Positions 1-11,261 of a DNA stretch of 64,000 bases are shown piece by piece. The DNA is from Siphonodentalium dalli (lineage: Eukaryota > Mollusca > Scaphopoda > Gadilida > Siphonodentaliidae): the NCBI GenBank assembly GCA_032622095.1, contig CP136063.1, positions 114,038,723 through 114,102,722 on the forward strand, read 5' to 3'. Under the pieces are notes generated by a model. That model did not search any database, had not been told where the DNA came from, and was given only the letters and a program-made list of their open reading frames with translations. Position 1 is the stretch's first letter. Each line of letters starts with the position of its first letter. The position numbers and the translations under genes were made by a program.

Positions 1-227
1 TCAAATCCTAGTAGTAGCTTTATTTACCTCAATAAAAAGAGAAGATTCGAAAGTGCTACTGACATACAGAGAACACCAGCGTCTAAACGGACTGAAAGAT
101 TCGTGTTCATCGGTCCATGGGGAGACGTAAACCCGATGAAAATCTAAGTCTTCGAAGTTACGTTTGCATAAATTCAACGATTGTGTTGTACTTCCGATTA
201 TGAATGGCGTCTTGTCGTCTGGAGAAC

Positions 228-411
228 CGACACGTGATAAATCTGCGAGCAGGTCCGCCAGTGCAGATGACATGGCAGTCCATGCGCTGATTGGATACAA
301 ATGGTGACACGTGATAAATCTGCGAGTACTTCCGCGCGAAGGGAAATCGTGCAGACGATATGACAGTCATATATCATGTCCACGCGCTGATTGGATGCAA
401 ATTTGGAATAA
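228..411. repeat. short degenerate tandem duplication
   Basis: CACGTGATAAATCTGCGAG starts at 231 and again at 308, and CGCTGATTGGAT recurs about 100 bp apart near 285 and 390. The units are diverged and look noncoding. The open frames crossing bases 1-370 on the minus strand overlap one another and show no recognisable motif. Confidence 0.6.
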
Positions 412-618
412 ACGGGATAGAAACGCTTCTCAACAGGACCATAGTCTATAGAAACGCGTAATCGAATTATAGATCCCGCGCAACTATTTATCTAATGCGG
501 TTTGGTGATTCCCACGGACATTATCCCAGGCTATATGGGAAGTAGGCTATTCGCTGTACCGGTATTGGTGTATATATATATACGTATTGTCAATAACAGT
601 AGTTGTATAGATAGACAG

Positions 619-620
619 TA

Positions 621-656
<36 letters not shown>
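619..656. repeat. (TA)n microsatellite
   Basis: An almost pure TA run of about 38 bp with one TG interruption. A shorter TA stretch precedes it near 571. No gene is visible between 420 and 1100. Confidence 0.9.
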
Positions 657-659
<3 letters not shown>

Positions 660-1074
660 GTTGTGAAAAGTGACGATCAGGTATAGCGGTCGCGTGCATT
701 TCACCGTCCGCGTGTTCTTCAAGTCATCGGACCTTTCGCATGTTCGTGTACGTGTATAGCCCTGATCGAACTTTTGGTGTGTATTCGAATCCGCTTTCGT
801 GTGTATTTACGAACTGTAGAAAACCAAGACGTGGTCCGCGAGTGACGATCTGATTACCGAGAACAGACCAAGAACAGATTAAAAACATGTACGAGGGTTT
901 GGGTTCTCTCTAATCGGTTTTCGAACATGACTATCATGACATCAAGGTGAATGTTCCCGGACCAGTTTTCGATATTCAAATCGTCAAAACCTGTTCTCCA
1001 GCAGATTTTGTGAAAATAATTAAGATTACACTCAGTTTTTGTAGGAATATATCATCAAAAAGATATATAACTAT

Positions 1075-1327
1075 AAGAAATGAGTGTAGTGGTTGTGTGT
1101 TTTATTGGGGGATACGGCGATGTGGTCGTTTAATGTACCTCAACGATAACAGCGCCGTATCCCCCAATAACATATATACATCCGCTACATTCATATCACC
1201 GTATCACCCAATAACATATATACACCTGCTACATTCATATCACCGTATCACATAATAACATATATACACCCGCTACATTCATATCACCGTATCACCCAAT
1301 AACATATATACACCCGCTACATGCATA
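1075..1327. repeat. 44-bp minisatellite, left block, with an inverted unit
   Basis: A unit of about 44 bp containing CATATATACACCCGCTACAT and CACCGTATCACCCAATAA repeats about four times from 1153 to 1327. Just upstream, 1075-1119 reads as the reverse complement of one unit, so 1102-1119 and 1153-1170 form an 18-bp perfect inverted repeat with a 33-nt loop. The same minisatellite resumes at 4119 on the far side of the Helitron-like array. Confidence 0.8.
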
Positions 1328-4118
1328 TGTCTGTGTGTGTCATATGTGTGTGTGTCTGTCTGTCTGTGTGTTCGCGATGGACTCGAAAACGGCCGATTTC
1401 GATGAAACTTGGTATGTGGGGGTACTTTCGGCCGTGGAGTGGCATGGGCCTGTTAATTTGCCCGTGCGACGTGACCTTGAAATCGGGTCATTTCAAGGTC
1501 GAACGCCCGAGTATCACGGGATTTCGATGAAAATTACTGTCTAGGGATACTTTCGCATGGGGAGTGTCGTAAGCCTATTCGTTTGCCGTGCGACGTGACC
1601 TTGACCTTGAAATCGGGTCAATTCAAGGTCAAATCGCGAATTTGTATGGGATTTCGACGAAATTTGATACGTAGGGTTACTTTTGTCCACTGAGTGTTTT
1701 GGACGGGTCGAGTCGTGACCCCGACTTTACCTTGACCTTCAAAATGATCAATTCGACGTCAAATCGGGTAAAACCGGATGGATTTCGACGGGTACTTTTG
1801 TCGGGTACTTTTGTCCGGGCAGTGTCTTGGACGTGTCAAATCGTGACCCCACCTGACCTTCACCTTCATAATGGACAATTCAAGGTAAAATCGCGCAATT
1901 CGCCGAAAAGCAGAGGGGAAACAGCCCGGACGAAGTCGGGTCCACCTGCTAGTCTAATATATATTTTGGGACTTCTGTCTGTCTGTTTGTTTGTCTGTGT
2001 GTGTTAGCTATGGCCGGGAAAACTGCCAGACGGATTTTGACGAAATTTGATACCTAGGGTTAATTTTGTCCAGGGAGTGTTTTGGACGGGTCAAATCGTG
2101 ACCACGACCCGACCTTGACCTTCAAAAGGGTCAAATCGGTTAAAACGGACGGATTTCGACAAAATGTGACACCATGGGTTACTTTTGTCCGGGGAGTGTT
2201 TTGGACGGGTCAAATCGTTACCCCGACCTGATATTGACCTTCAAAATGGTCAATTCAATGTCAAATCGGGTAAAACCGGACGGATTTCGACGGGTACTTT
2301 TTTCGGGTACTTTTGTCCGGGGAATGTTTTGGACGGGTCAAATCGTGACCCCGACCTGATCTTGACCTTCAAAATGGTCAATTCAAGGTCAAATCGCGCA
2401 ATTCGCCGAAAAGCAGAGGGGAAACAGCCCGGACGAAGTCGGGTCCACCAGCTAGTCTAATATATATTTTGGGACTTATGTCTGTTTGTCTGTGTGTTAG
2501 CTATGGCCGGGAAAACTGCCGGACGGATTGAGCCCAAACTTCCTATCTAAGGGTAAAATCCCAGATGGAGTGTCATCGCACCGCTTCTGAGAACGCCAGA
2601 GCACTCATTCTCCAATCCCCCGCCACCGCAATGGGAATGTTCGTACTTAGGGGTTCCTGGGAATGTGGGAGATTCGGGTCAGTTTTTCCGCCCGAGGTGA
2701 CCTTCACCTTGAAACGGGTACCCACAAATGATCTAATATATATATTTTGGGATTTCTGTCTGTTTGTTTGTCTGTTAGCTATGGCCGGGAAAACTGCTGG
2801 ACGGATTTCGACGAAATTTTATACCTACGGGTTATTTTGTCCGGGGAGTGTTTTGGACGGGTCAAATAGTGACTCCGACCTGACTTTGACCTTCAAAATT
2901 GTCAATTCAAGGTCAAAGCCCGGACGAAGTCGGGTCACCTGCTAGTCTAATATATATTTTGGGACTTCTGTTTGTTTGTTTGTTTGTTTGTCTGTTAGCT
3001 ATGGCCGGGAAAACTGTCGGACGGATTGAGCCCAAACTTCCTATCTAAGGGTAAAATCCTAGATGGAATGTCATCGCACCGCTTCTGAGAACATCAGATA
3101 ACTCATTCTCCAATCCCCCGCCACCGCAATGGGTAGTTCATGGGTTAATCGCGTGATGGTTAAAGAGCGTTTGTATCCGCAGTGTCGTTGATAAAGAGCG
3201 TATATGTGTCCAGACATGAGCGTGTTGTGTCTGTGTAGAGACATGAGCGTGTTGTGTGATTCTGTGTTCGTACTTAGGGGTTCATGGGAATGGGGGAGAT
3301 TTTCATCGGGTCAGTTTTTCCGCCCGAGGTGACCTTCACCTTGAAACGGGTACCCACAAATGATCTAATATATATTTTGGGACTTCTGTCTTTTGTTTGT
3401 CTGTTAGCTATGGCCGGGAAAACTGCTGGACGGATTTCGACGAAATTTTATACCTACGGATAATTTTGGACGGGGAGTGTCTTGGACGGGTCAAATAGTG
3501 ACTCCGACCTGACATTGACCTTCGTTAAAATTGTCAATTCAAGGTCAAAGCCCGGACGAAATTCCCGGACGGATTAAGCCCAAACTTCCTATCTAAGGGT
3601 AAAATCCCAGATGGAGTGTCATCGCACCGCTTCCGAGAACATCAGAGCACTCATTCTCCAATCCCCCGCCACCGCAATGGAAATTCATGGGTTAATCGCG
3701 TGATAGTTAAAGAGCGTTTGTATCCGCAGTGTCTTTGATAAAGATCGTGTATGTGTCCAGCCATGAGCGTGTTGTGTACATGTGTACAGACATGAGCGTG
3801 TTGTCTGTGTTCGTACTTAGGGGTTCCTAGGAATGGGGGAGATTTTCATCGAGTCAGTTTTTCCGCCCGTAGTGACCTTCACCTTGAAACGGGTACCCAC
3901 AAATGATCTAATATATATTTTGGGACTTCTGTCTGTTTGTTTGTCTGTTAGCTATGGCCGGGAAAACTGCTTGACGGATTTCGACGAAATTTGATACCTA
4001 CGGGTGATTTTGGACGGGGAGTGTTTTGGACGGGTCAAATAGTGACTCCGACCTGACCTTGACCTTCAAAATTGTCAATTCAAGGTCAAAGCCCGGTCGA
4101 AGTCGGGTCACCTGCTAG
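1328..4118 (+). mobile_element. head-to-tail array of Helitron-like nonautonomous units
   Basis: Units start with TCTAATATATATTTTGGGAC followed by a TCTG/TTTG run, and several end with a small hairpin (CCCGGACGAAGTCGGG) then CTGCTAG. Start-like TC positions are 1953, 2456, 2732, 2946, 3364 and 3907. Terminal CTAG positions are 1949-1952, 2452-2455, 2942-2945 and 4115-4118. At 1952/1953, 2455/2456 and 2945/2946 one unit's CTAG directly abuts the next unit's TC. The final CTAG is followed by T and then the minisatellite, as expected for Helitron insertion between A and T. No Rep/helicase gene is present. The open frames inside are translations of the repeated GACCTTGACCTTCAAAATGG-type spacer and are not genes. 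The left boundary is uncertain. Confidence 0.75.
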
Positions 4119-4266
4119 TAACATATATATACACCCGCTACATTCATATCACCCAATAACATATATACAACCACTACATTCATATCACCGTATCACCCAA
4201 TAACATATATACACCCGCTACATTCATATCACCGTATCACCCAATAACATATACACCCGCTACATT
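4119..4266. repeat. 44-bp minisatellite, right block
   Basis: This continues the block that ends at 1327. About 3.5 units are present, beginning TAACATATATA directly after the Helitron terminus, so the mobile array sits inside a pre-existing minisatellite. Confidence 0.8.
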
Positions 4267-4895
4267 CATTTCTTAAATAACTCCTCGCACGTAACAGTCA
4301 AGTGTCTTAGGGTGTGTTCACACGTCGGCAGATCTGCAATCAATTCACCATTTAAGGTTGTTCCCTAGGATTTGAACGACACACTACTTACAAAATTCAA
4401 ATATCCAACATTTTACTACATAACCAATGCAATTTATGCCTATCGGACAAGAATCTATCGTGCAATAAATTCATTGCTCTAATTAAAGAATGACTTCTGT
4501 TTCCTACTGTAATTACACATTTTAAACGTTTGTGGTTAGGCAAATGTCTTTAAACCGTTTAATTATATTTGGAAACAGGTAGTATTCCTTATAAATACAT
4601 GCAGCTCAACAGAATTTATCGCCACAAAAGTGCATTTTAAGTTGGATATATCGTTAAAAATTGGGCACTTTATTATGACGTTGCCGCAACGTCGCGACAA
4701 AATTCGTATGCTCAACTGTCACTTCGAAGTGATCCGCTCCTAATGTAATTATCCTATTTAAATACTTTGCTCTTTCTATAGCTAATCCAAAATACTGTAG
4801 AAATGCATATGTGTAATTATCAAGCGGTAACACTTTGGCCAGACAGTTATTTGAACATAGTGTTATATATAGGGTACACTCATACACTCGCAAGA
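4267..4895. other. AT-rich stretch without recognisable gene
   Basis: The longest open frame is about 88 codons on the minus strand (4654-4920). It runs into the inverted repeat that starts at 4896 and has no motif I recognise. I see no gene here. Confidence 0.5.
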
Positions 4896-5243
4896 TTGCA
4901 CGGTATATGTTTGCAGGCAATTCGTCGTAGAAAACGATATGGTGCCAGAAAATGACAGAACATGCATATACAATTCACATGTACCACTGCTAACTACATA
5001 TCTGTAGTTCCACCTGTAGTGCACGAGGCTACCGAAATGTGCCTGTAATTAGCTATCAATTGTCTCGCAAGAATCAATCATACAGCTATAATTATTTGAA
5101 TGGAACTCTATAGTACTTAGCACCGTTGCATGTGAAACTACAGAAATTTTACTTCGCATGTAGTTACCCTTTATAAAGATGCATTCAAATTCTGGCACCA
5201 TGTGGTTTTCTACGACGACATGCCTGCAAAACTTACCGTGCAA
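4896..5243. mobile_element. foldback/MITE-like inverted repeat
   Basis: 4896-4950 is about 85% identical by eye to the reverse complement of 5190-5243 (shared TCGTCGTAGAAAAC and ATGGTGCCAGAA). The similarity continues inward more weakly (AACTACAT, CTGTAGTT) to about 5015 and 5120. No terminal target duplication was found. The small frames inside are palindrome artefacts. Confidence 0.6.
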
Positions 5244-5667
5244 ACATGCGTGTGTGTGAACATGCCCATATGTATATGGTCGTATAAATCTATAGGTGCT
5301 CGAGAATAATGGCGCGGGTTGAATGGAAGTCATTGGTCAGCCAGCGCCTTTAACTGATGTTAAGATTTTATAAATACATCTCGTACACCACCCTTATTGA
5401 TCGTTCGGTCAGATAATTGCTGGTTCCTACAAATGGTTCATTAACTTATTGTTTTTGTGAAAGACAGTAATTGCCAGTTGGTTGTTATTTATTCAAGTGC
5501 GCCCAACAAGTACGTTTGATGGACGAGGTTTCTCGCATTTTATATACTTTAATTCTTCGGCCGCAACACATTATTGGATAATGTGTTTGTATCATTTGAT
5601 GTAATTTGTGGGGAAGTTGCATGCATGTAGGCATACATCATCGAGAGATAAGGAGAGATGACCCGGC
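5244..5667. other. no gene seen
   Basis: Unique-looking AT-rich sequence without recognisable coding or repeat structure. Confidence 0.4.
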
Positions 5668-5671
5668 TTAA

Positions 5672-5777
5672 CCATTTAATGACTGGAGCGTCTTGAATAG
5701 GTCGACTCGCATAAATAAGATAATGCACTGGCACATGATCTTTAATCTGCGCCAGCGCAGCTCCCGTCATGAAAGGG
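5672..5777. mobile_element. short TTAA-site MITE, family A
   Basis: Flanked by TTAA at 5668-5671 and 5778-5781. The left terminus CCATTTAATGACTGGAGC is largely complementary to the right terminus (reverse complement CCCTTTCATGACGGGAGC). TTAA target sites with CCC-starting termini are typical of piggyBac-type elements. Longer relatives sit at 14336, 15451 and 24261. Confidence 0.6.
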
Positions 5778-5781
5778 TTAA

Positions 5782-6680
5782 AGAAAGTAGTGGCCAACCG
5801 GTATTCTAAAATTTATTCGGCATTATTATTAAGAATATACATGTATAAGATTGCCGGCATGCATAACATAATTATGAGAAAAATATTTAGACTATTAGAA
5901 ACTAGGAAATTGAATTTTAGTTTTAAAAACTTCAATAATTATCTCTGCTTATATTTCAGCGGACACCAACAATGTCAAAAGAGGTAAGCATACCAGCGAA
6001 CAACCGACCTATAATCGAGCTTCTCTCTGCATGATTGATACAAACTACAGACTATGTAGTCAGTTATGTGCATAACATGTACAATTCATCTAATTGTGTT
6101 ATTGTGAATAGTGGATTTTTTCTGTCACCAGTTGTTTGATTTGTGTAATTCTATATCAGAATACTCATCATTTGTCATCTGGGAATAAATTTTAAACAGA
6201 AAATGGACGTTTGATGATCACCTTCTTTTGGGAATGGTCTCTAAACTTCATAAAATCAAGTTTATTTTTGACAACTGATTGTTTTCAATCCAACTTTTGT
6301 TGAAAACATGAGTGTTTACTGATGGCATTTCAAAAGGGACGACATCTGTTAGAGATAGGAAATCTCATAATAATCCTTTCCTGTATACAAAATTGGAAAT
6401 TCTAAACAACATATATATACAGCATACGTATATACGTATATATATACTCAGAAATACATTTTCAAGTCATCGAATTTAGAAACATCTGGTCCTGAGCTTT
6501 CTTCAGCAGGAGACACTATAATGACTGCGTGTTCATGTCGTTCATGGTTATAGGGAAAAACAAAAGGGGAAACTTACAGTATACTTTTACACGTCACTGT
6601 CCAAGATGGAGCAGATGTGGTACATAACGCATGGTCAGTAGTCAAGTTCGTTTAGAGTATACCTGACATGATAAAGTATT
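5782..6680. other. no gene seen
   Basis: AT-rich sequence with a short TA-rich patch near 6408-6440. The one open frame at 5769-5987 has no supporting motif. Confidence 0.4.
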
Positions 6681-6975
6681 ATTCATCCATAGACTAACAC
6701 TATTACTAATTGGGAAAAAACCGTCACATGATAATCCAGGAAAAATCGTATTGGGGTGTCATATCGGACACCCCAAAGTCATACTGACTTTTATAAAAGT
6801 TGTCAGGACCCAGGTTGACGTCATTTTTTATAAACGTGCAGATGGATAATAAAATATCATTATTATCCATCCCTTAACTAACACCATTTCCGATTGGGAA
6901 AAAGCCGCCACGTGATAGTCCTGGAAAAAGTCATATTGGACTCCCGAAAGTCATATTGGACTCCCGACTGTACAA
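6681..6975. repeat. direct repeat with about 180-bp period
   Basis: TATTCATCCAT...ATTGGGAAAAA...CACATGATAATCC near 6681-6765 recurs as TTATCCATCCC...ATTGGGAAAAA...CACGTGATAGTCC at 6861-6950. The second copy ends in a doubled AAGTCATATTGGACTCCCGA, a motif also found in the hairpins of the adjacent foldback element. Confidence 0.6.
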
Positions 6976-6998
6976 TATCACTTTTGTATTGGGACACC

Positions 6999-8053
6999 GT
7001 GACGTCACGAGTTAACTCTATTGCGAAATGAATCGGTGAAATTGTGATGCGCGCGCAACACTGATGGATTTTAGCAGACGTTTCACTTCCGCATTGAGTT
7101 TTTTTTTCTCACTTCCGTGTTTACTTTTCCAAATCATGCTTTCTGATGATCAATATACAGGCTTTTATGGAGAATTAAGTGCCGACAAATACCCAAAATA
7201 ACCACAAACGTTTTATTGCCAAAATTTGGATAAACATACAGATGGATAATAAAAATGTCATTATACAATGTTGTGTACAGTATGAGTTTTTCTTGTACTC
7301 GTCCAGGTTGTGGTGAAAAGTCATATTGGACTCGACACTGGCGTGTTTCGTCCAATATGACTTTTCACCACAACCTGGACTCGTACAAGAAAAACACATA
7401 CTGTACACAACATTGTATGATAACTTTATATTATACAACGTTGTGTACAGTATGTGTTTTCTTGAGTACTCGTCCAGGTTATGGTGAAAAGTCATATTGG
7501 ACTCGACGCTATAAGCGTCTCGTCCAACATGACTTTTCACCGCAACCTGGACTCGTATAAGAAAAACACATACTGTATACACAACATTGTATAATAACTT
7601 TATAATAATGAACATTTGTCTCATTTTTGTGCATGTATTTACCAACCTATACAACGTAATCAAGTGTGTATATTTTTGAGGTTCAAATAAGTCACATGCG
7701 TTAAAGCGACATAATCGTCAAGCCTGAAATAATATAAAGTTATTAGTGTCGATTCCAATATGACTTTTCACCACAACCTGGATGAGTACAAGAAAAACGC
7801 ATACTGTACACACCATTGTATAATGACATTTTTATTATCCATCTGTATGTTTATCCAAATGTTGGGAATGAAACTTTAGTGGTTATTTTTGGTATTTGCC
7901 GGCACTTAATTCTCTATAAAGCCTGTATTTGATCATCAGAAAGCATGATTTGGAATAGTAAACACGGAAATGAAAAACACTCAATGCGGAAGTGAAATGT
8001 CTGCTAAAACCACCATTCATTTCGCAATAGTTAATTCGTGACGCCACAGTCCA
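6999..8053. mobile_element. 1-kb foldback element with nested hairpins
   Basis: 6999-7335 matches the reverse complement of 7748-8053 nearly end to end (shared ATTGCGAAATGAAT, CATTTCACTTCCGCATTGAG, AAACATACAGATGGATAATA). Between the arms are two near-perfect long hairpins: 7259-7422 with arms of about 72 bp, and 7429-7596 with arms of about 80 bp that close to a 3-nt loop around GACGCTATAAGCGTC. A lone half-hairpin lies at 7752-7826. Open frames of up to 162 codons exist on both strands but are mirror images of each other, as a palindrome requires, so I do not call them genes. Confidence 0.8.
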
Positions 8054-9089
8054 GATAATCGGATGTGAAGAAGCCATTCGTCGGATGTGTTCGATGAGAA
8101 ACAGGTAGCCTAGCGTTCAAGATAACGGAAAATCCGGAATGAGATGCCACCTTATCGACACAATTTCTAATTATCAAATGATTGTGGTGTGATGTATTAT
8201 CTCCGTTATTGCGTCGGTCAGCTTATTCGATTTTTCTCCATTCATTTTCAGGAACGCTCAAAGACACAACTAAATCTGTTACCGCTCTGCGAACTTCTGG
8301 TGGGGCGAGATATCGTTCGTTAGATACCAGATTATTGTTCATTACCTTCATTCTCTTTGCTACCTCTTCTATCGAACATAATTGACCTCGGCGATGTCCA
8401 TTACTGAATGGCGTGAAGTCGTTAAACAGATCTGATCAGCCGTCTGGGGGCGCCACTGATGTCGTCTGCGCTGTAAAGGCGCGTGAATGTAATCTAGGAA
8501 GTTCACGCGGATTATCACCAGGCGAACAGTCAACGTGATTGCCTTCGTAATGCGAGTTCCTGCGCATAATCTCGGAAATTCACAGGATCAATTGGCCGAC
8601 TACTGGGAATGTCTGGATTTGTGAATAAATCACCGTGACGTCAACTCTAGAAGCGGCGCAATTTTCCAGATACGACCGAACTTCTGATATCCGGGCAATG
8701 ACGCATTGTAATGCACTTGGGGCATGAATTTCATGTATGCACCGAATTGAGTAACGCGCGCAGCGTATCTTGAAATCTCGACCTCTAGTCTATATCGCGG
8801 CACAGCATAAGTTGAAGTGTGTGAAGTTTTAACAAGTTCGCACATCTCGTTTGAACAGACACTATACTGACGTCCGTTGCGTGGTATCACTGATTAGATG
8901 TACCGCATGTTGTAGGTCAATCGGACAACGAACATGCTTGTTAAATAATGCAGATTTTCGCTCGATATGAGCCCTGTTCGCGGACGATGTCTCAAAGGGA
9001 TCAACTCTTACGGCAGCATATAAGGAAGGTGCCGTTTCGGTCATGTAATGAGAATGTTAACAGTACAATTCCCAGCGGTGTGCCCCAGT
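8054..9089. other. no gene seen
   Basis: Mixed-composition sequence. Several 60-86 codon frames occur without recognisable motifs or splice context. Confidence 0.4.
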
Positions 9090-9399
9090 CAGGGACGTTA
9101 TGACACGCGGTTTGATGACATATCAACCCTGCCATCAACTGCGGGCAAAATTTTCAATAATTTGACATTTCATGCCTAATGTGATTTTTTTTTAATATAG
9201 AAAAAAGTCACATATATTCCTCTTTCCGTTAACTTTTTGGACTTTTTGGACTGAAATGTCCTTTAGGGGGGTGTCAGGTTGAAATTTTCAAACAGTTTGA
9301 AAGCTTGAATGGGTGGAAACGGAACTTGAGTCTGATTTTGCAGTTGAAAATTATAAGTTTGACACCCTCACTAACGGAGACCCTATAGCAACGTCCCTG
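9090..9399. mobile_element. MITE with CAGGGACGTT termini
   Basis: CAGGGACGTT opens at 9090 and its exact reverse complement closes at 9399. An inner inverted pair (GGTGTCA...AAATTTTCAA) lies near 9278 and 9365. CAGGG-type termini suggest hAT, but I cannot find a matching 8-bp target duplication. A lone AACGTCCCTGA at 11277-11287 may be a relic of the same family. Confidence 0.55.
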
Positions 9400-9787
9400 A
9401 TTCCAATCGCAATTGATGTACCCAATGACGGATAAATATAAAGGTTGATGTTATACCCCGTCTTATTAAAAGAAATAAAATTATTATAATAATTTTCAGA
9501 CAGTTACTAATGGGTATGTAATTGTAATTCAAGTAAAATATGTGTCGCTAAAACATGCCCTCTGGTTGGTCGAGAGTTGCTAATTTTAGTTTTCCGTACC
9601 ATCATCGGCCGCTGGTCGGTTATGACATTTTGAATGGAGCCGGTGTCATGGCAACGAGAGTAAATGCGTCACCACGCAGCCTGCAGGAGTCGCGAAACGT
9701 AGAGCTCTCGCTTCATGGAACGTAATACCGATAAAAAGCGCATTTCGCGCAGTCTCTTTCAAATTGGTTGGTGGATTGAATTACAAT
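9400..9787. other. no gene seen
   Basis: No recognisable coding or repeat structure. Confidence 0.4.
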
Positions 9788-9933
9788 GGAGATAAACGTA
9801 CCCTGTTTCGTTGGATATTTGGGGATTCGATCATGAAAACTGTTCCTGAACTTGCCAGTTAGCCGGCTCGTCCACAAACTGTTTTCATGCTCGAATCCCC
9901 AAATATCCAACGAAACAGGGTGCGTTTATCTCC
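9788..9933. repeat. 53-bp-arm palindrome
   Basis: 9788-9840 is the near-perfect reverse complement of 9881-9933, with two mismatches seen by eye and a 40-nt spacer. Both arms contain CCCTGTTTCGTTGGATATTT. The compact, young-looking form suggests a foldback MITE. Confidence 0.8.
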
Positions 9934-11176
9934 TAAATATAATACAGAAGGTATTTATTAACACGCCTTGTGATGTAATGGCAACGCGCCAAACCTAATG
10001 CCGGACGAAACGCAGGGTAACAGACTTACTGATGGGACTGAATGTTCATAAATACACCTTTCCCCACTGAGAATTTTGAGATTGAACAGGCTTCGGTAGA
10101 CGATATATATCCACAGAGGAGCTCTCCTTATAGTCCTGATGAAACATGATAATCACTTAACTGGATATTGTGGATAGAGTTATATGCATGGTAGATGAAA
10201 ACATATAAAAAATAGATATATGTATTGCAAAAGTAATTTATTGCAGAACAATTAATTTATTATTTGCGAAATACAGCAAAGTACGACGTGTACTGGGCCA
10301 TAATTTTCGCACTAATTATTAGGTATAGTGATATAATCTACATAAATCACACGGTTGATCAATTCAATAAATCATATTGACAATTTCAGTATACTACAAA
10401 CTAAAATATTCAGTGTTTGCAATAAACATAGAACTACACAGTCGTGTGAACCTGTTAACGTTATTGCACTTGCTTGTCGTGCTGCGAGGTAAAACTCTAA
10501 CCATAGCGTCACAACAAACTCGTACACTATTAAACGTTAACCTTCACACACTTGTGTCAGTTTGGCTATTTCTTGATATCCCAAAACATCATGGAAGTTA
10601 TATAAGTCGAAACTAAGTAGCTACTGTAGCTTCACCAACTGGCGTCTTCTTATAATGTAATAAGTCTGGATGTATATCAACCTTTTACAGTTAAAAGTTC
10701 TTTATGGTATTCGTTGGTCCGAACAGATGTGGTTCCAATTTCAGTTTGAGTTATGAAAAGGCCAAATGCCGAATATATTATGCTGCATTCATGTATCTTG
10801 TGTATTGTTTTCATAATTTGTTATATTTGCACGTGCGTTGTGGTTTTTTTGTGGTTATATGACCACATTAGAAACTACGCATATTTTATACATTGAACGT
10901 AGAACCATGAATGGAATGTTTCAAGACGCGACGAAATCATTTTCTTTCTATCACTGAACTCCATAACATAACAATCGCATACAATTTTATGTAAGTTTAG
11001 AACGTATTCGGGACATTAGGGCTACCCACAATCTTCAGGCCAAAATTACACCTAGTAATTTCTCACCCACGTCACATTCCGAGTGCTAACGTGTACCTAA
11101 GTCTTAAAAATTTATCGTGTATGTTTTCAACTTTCTATACACAAGTATAAGACAAATGCTTCTCATATAAACTGTA
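9934..11176. other. no gene seen
   Basis: AT-rich. The 79-codon frame at 10377-10616 is unsupported. Confidence 0.4.
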
Positions 11177-11261
11177 ACATTATAACTCTTTAATGTCAAG
11201 CTTTCGGCCCGAGCTGGACCTTCATCATGGCCGAAAGTTTGACATTAAAGAGTTATAATGT
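11177..11261. repeat. 33-bp-arm palindrome
   Basis: 11177-11209 pairs with 11229-11261 (ACATTATAACTCTTTAATGT and CTTTCGGCC shared in inverted form, about one mismatch) around a 19-nt loop. It should form a stable cruciform. It is probably a small foldback element; no protein potential. Confidence 0.8.

Noticed and set aside
1321-2945. Overlapping ORFs with GTFVRGMFWTGQIVTP-like repeats
   Set aside because: They are translations of the repeated Helitron-array spacer and recur in different frames.
5769-5987. 72-codon plus-strand ORF
   Set aside because: Starts inside a MITE end, AT-rich, no motif or transcript signal.
7175-7663. 162-codon minus-strand ORF and 101-codon plus-strand ORF
   Set aside because: Both are translations of the hairpin arms and mirror each other, as expected for a palindrome.
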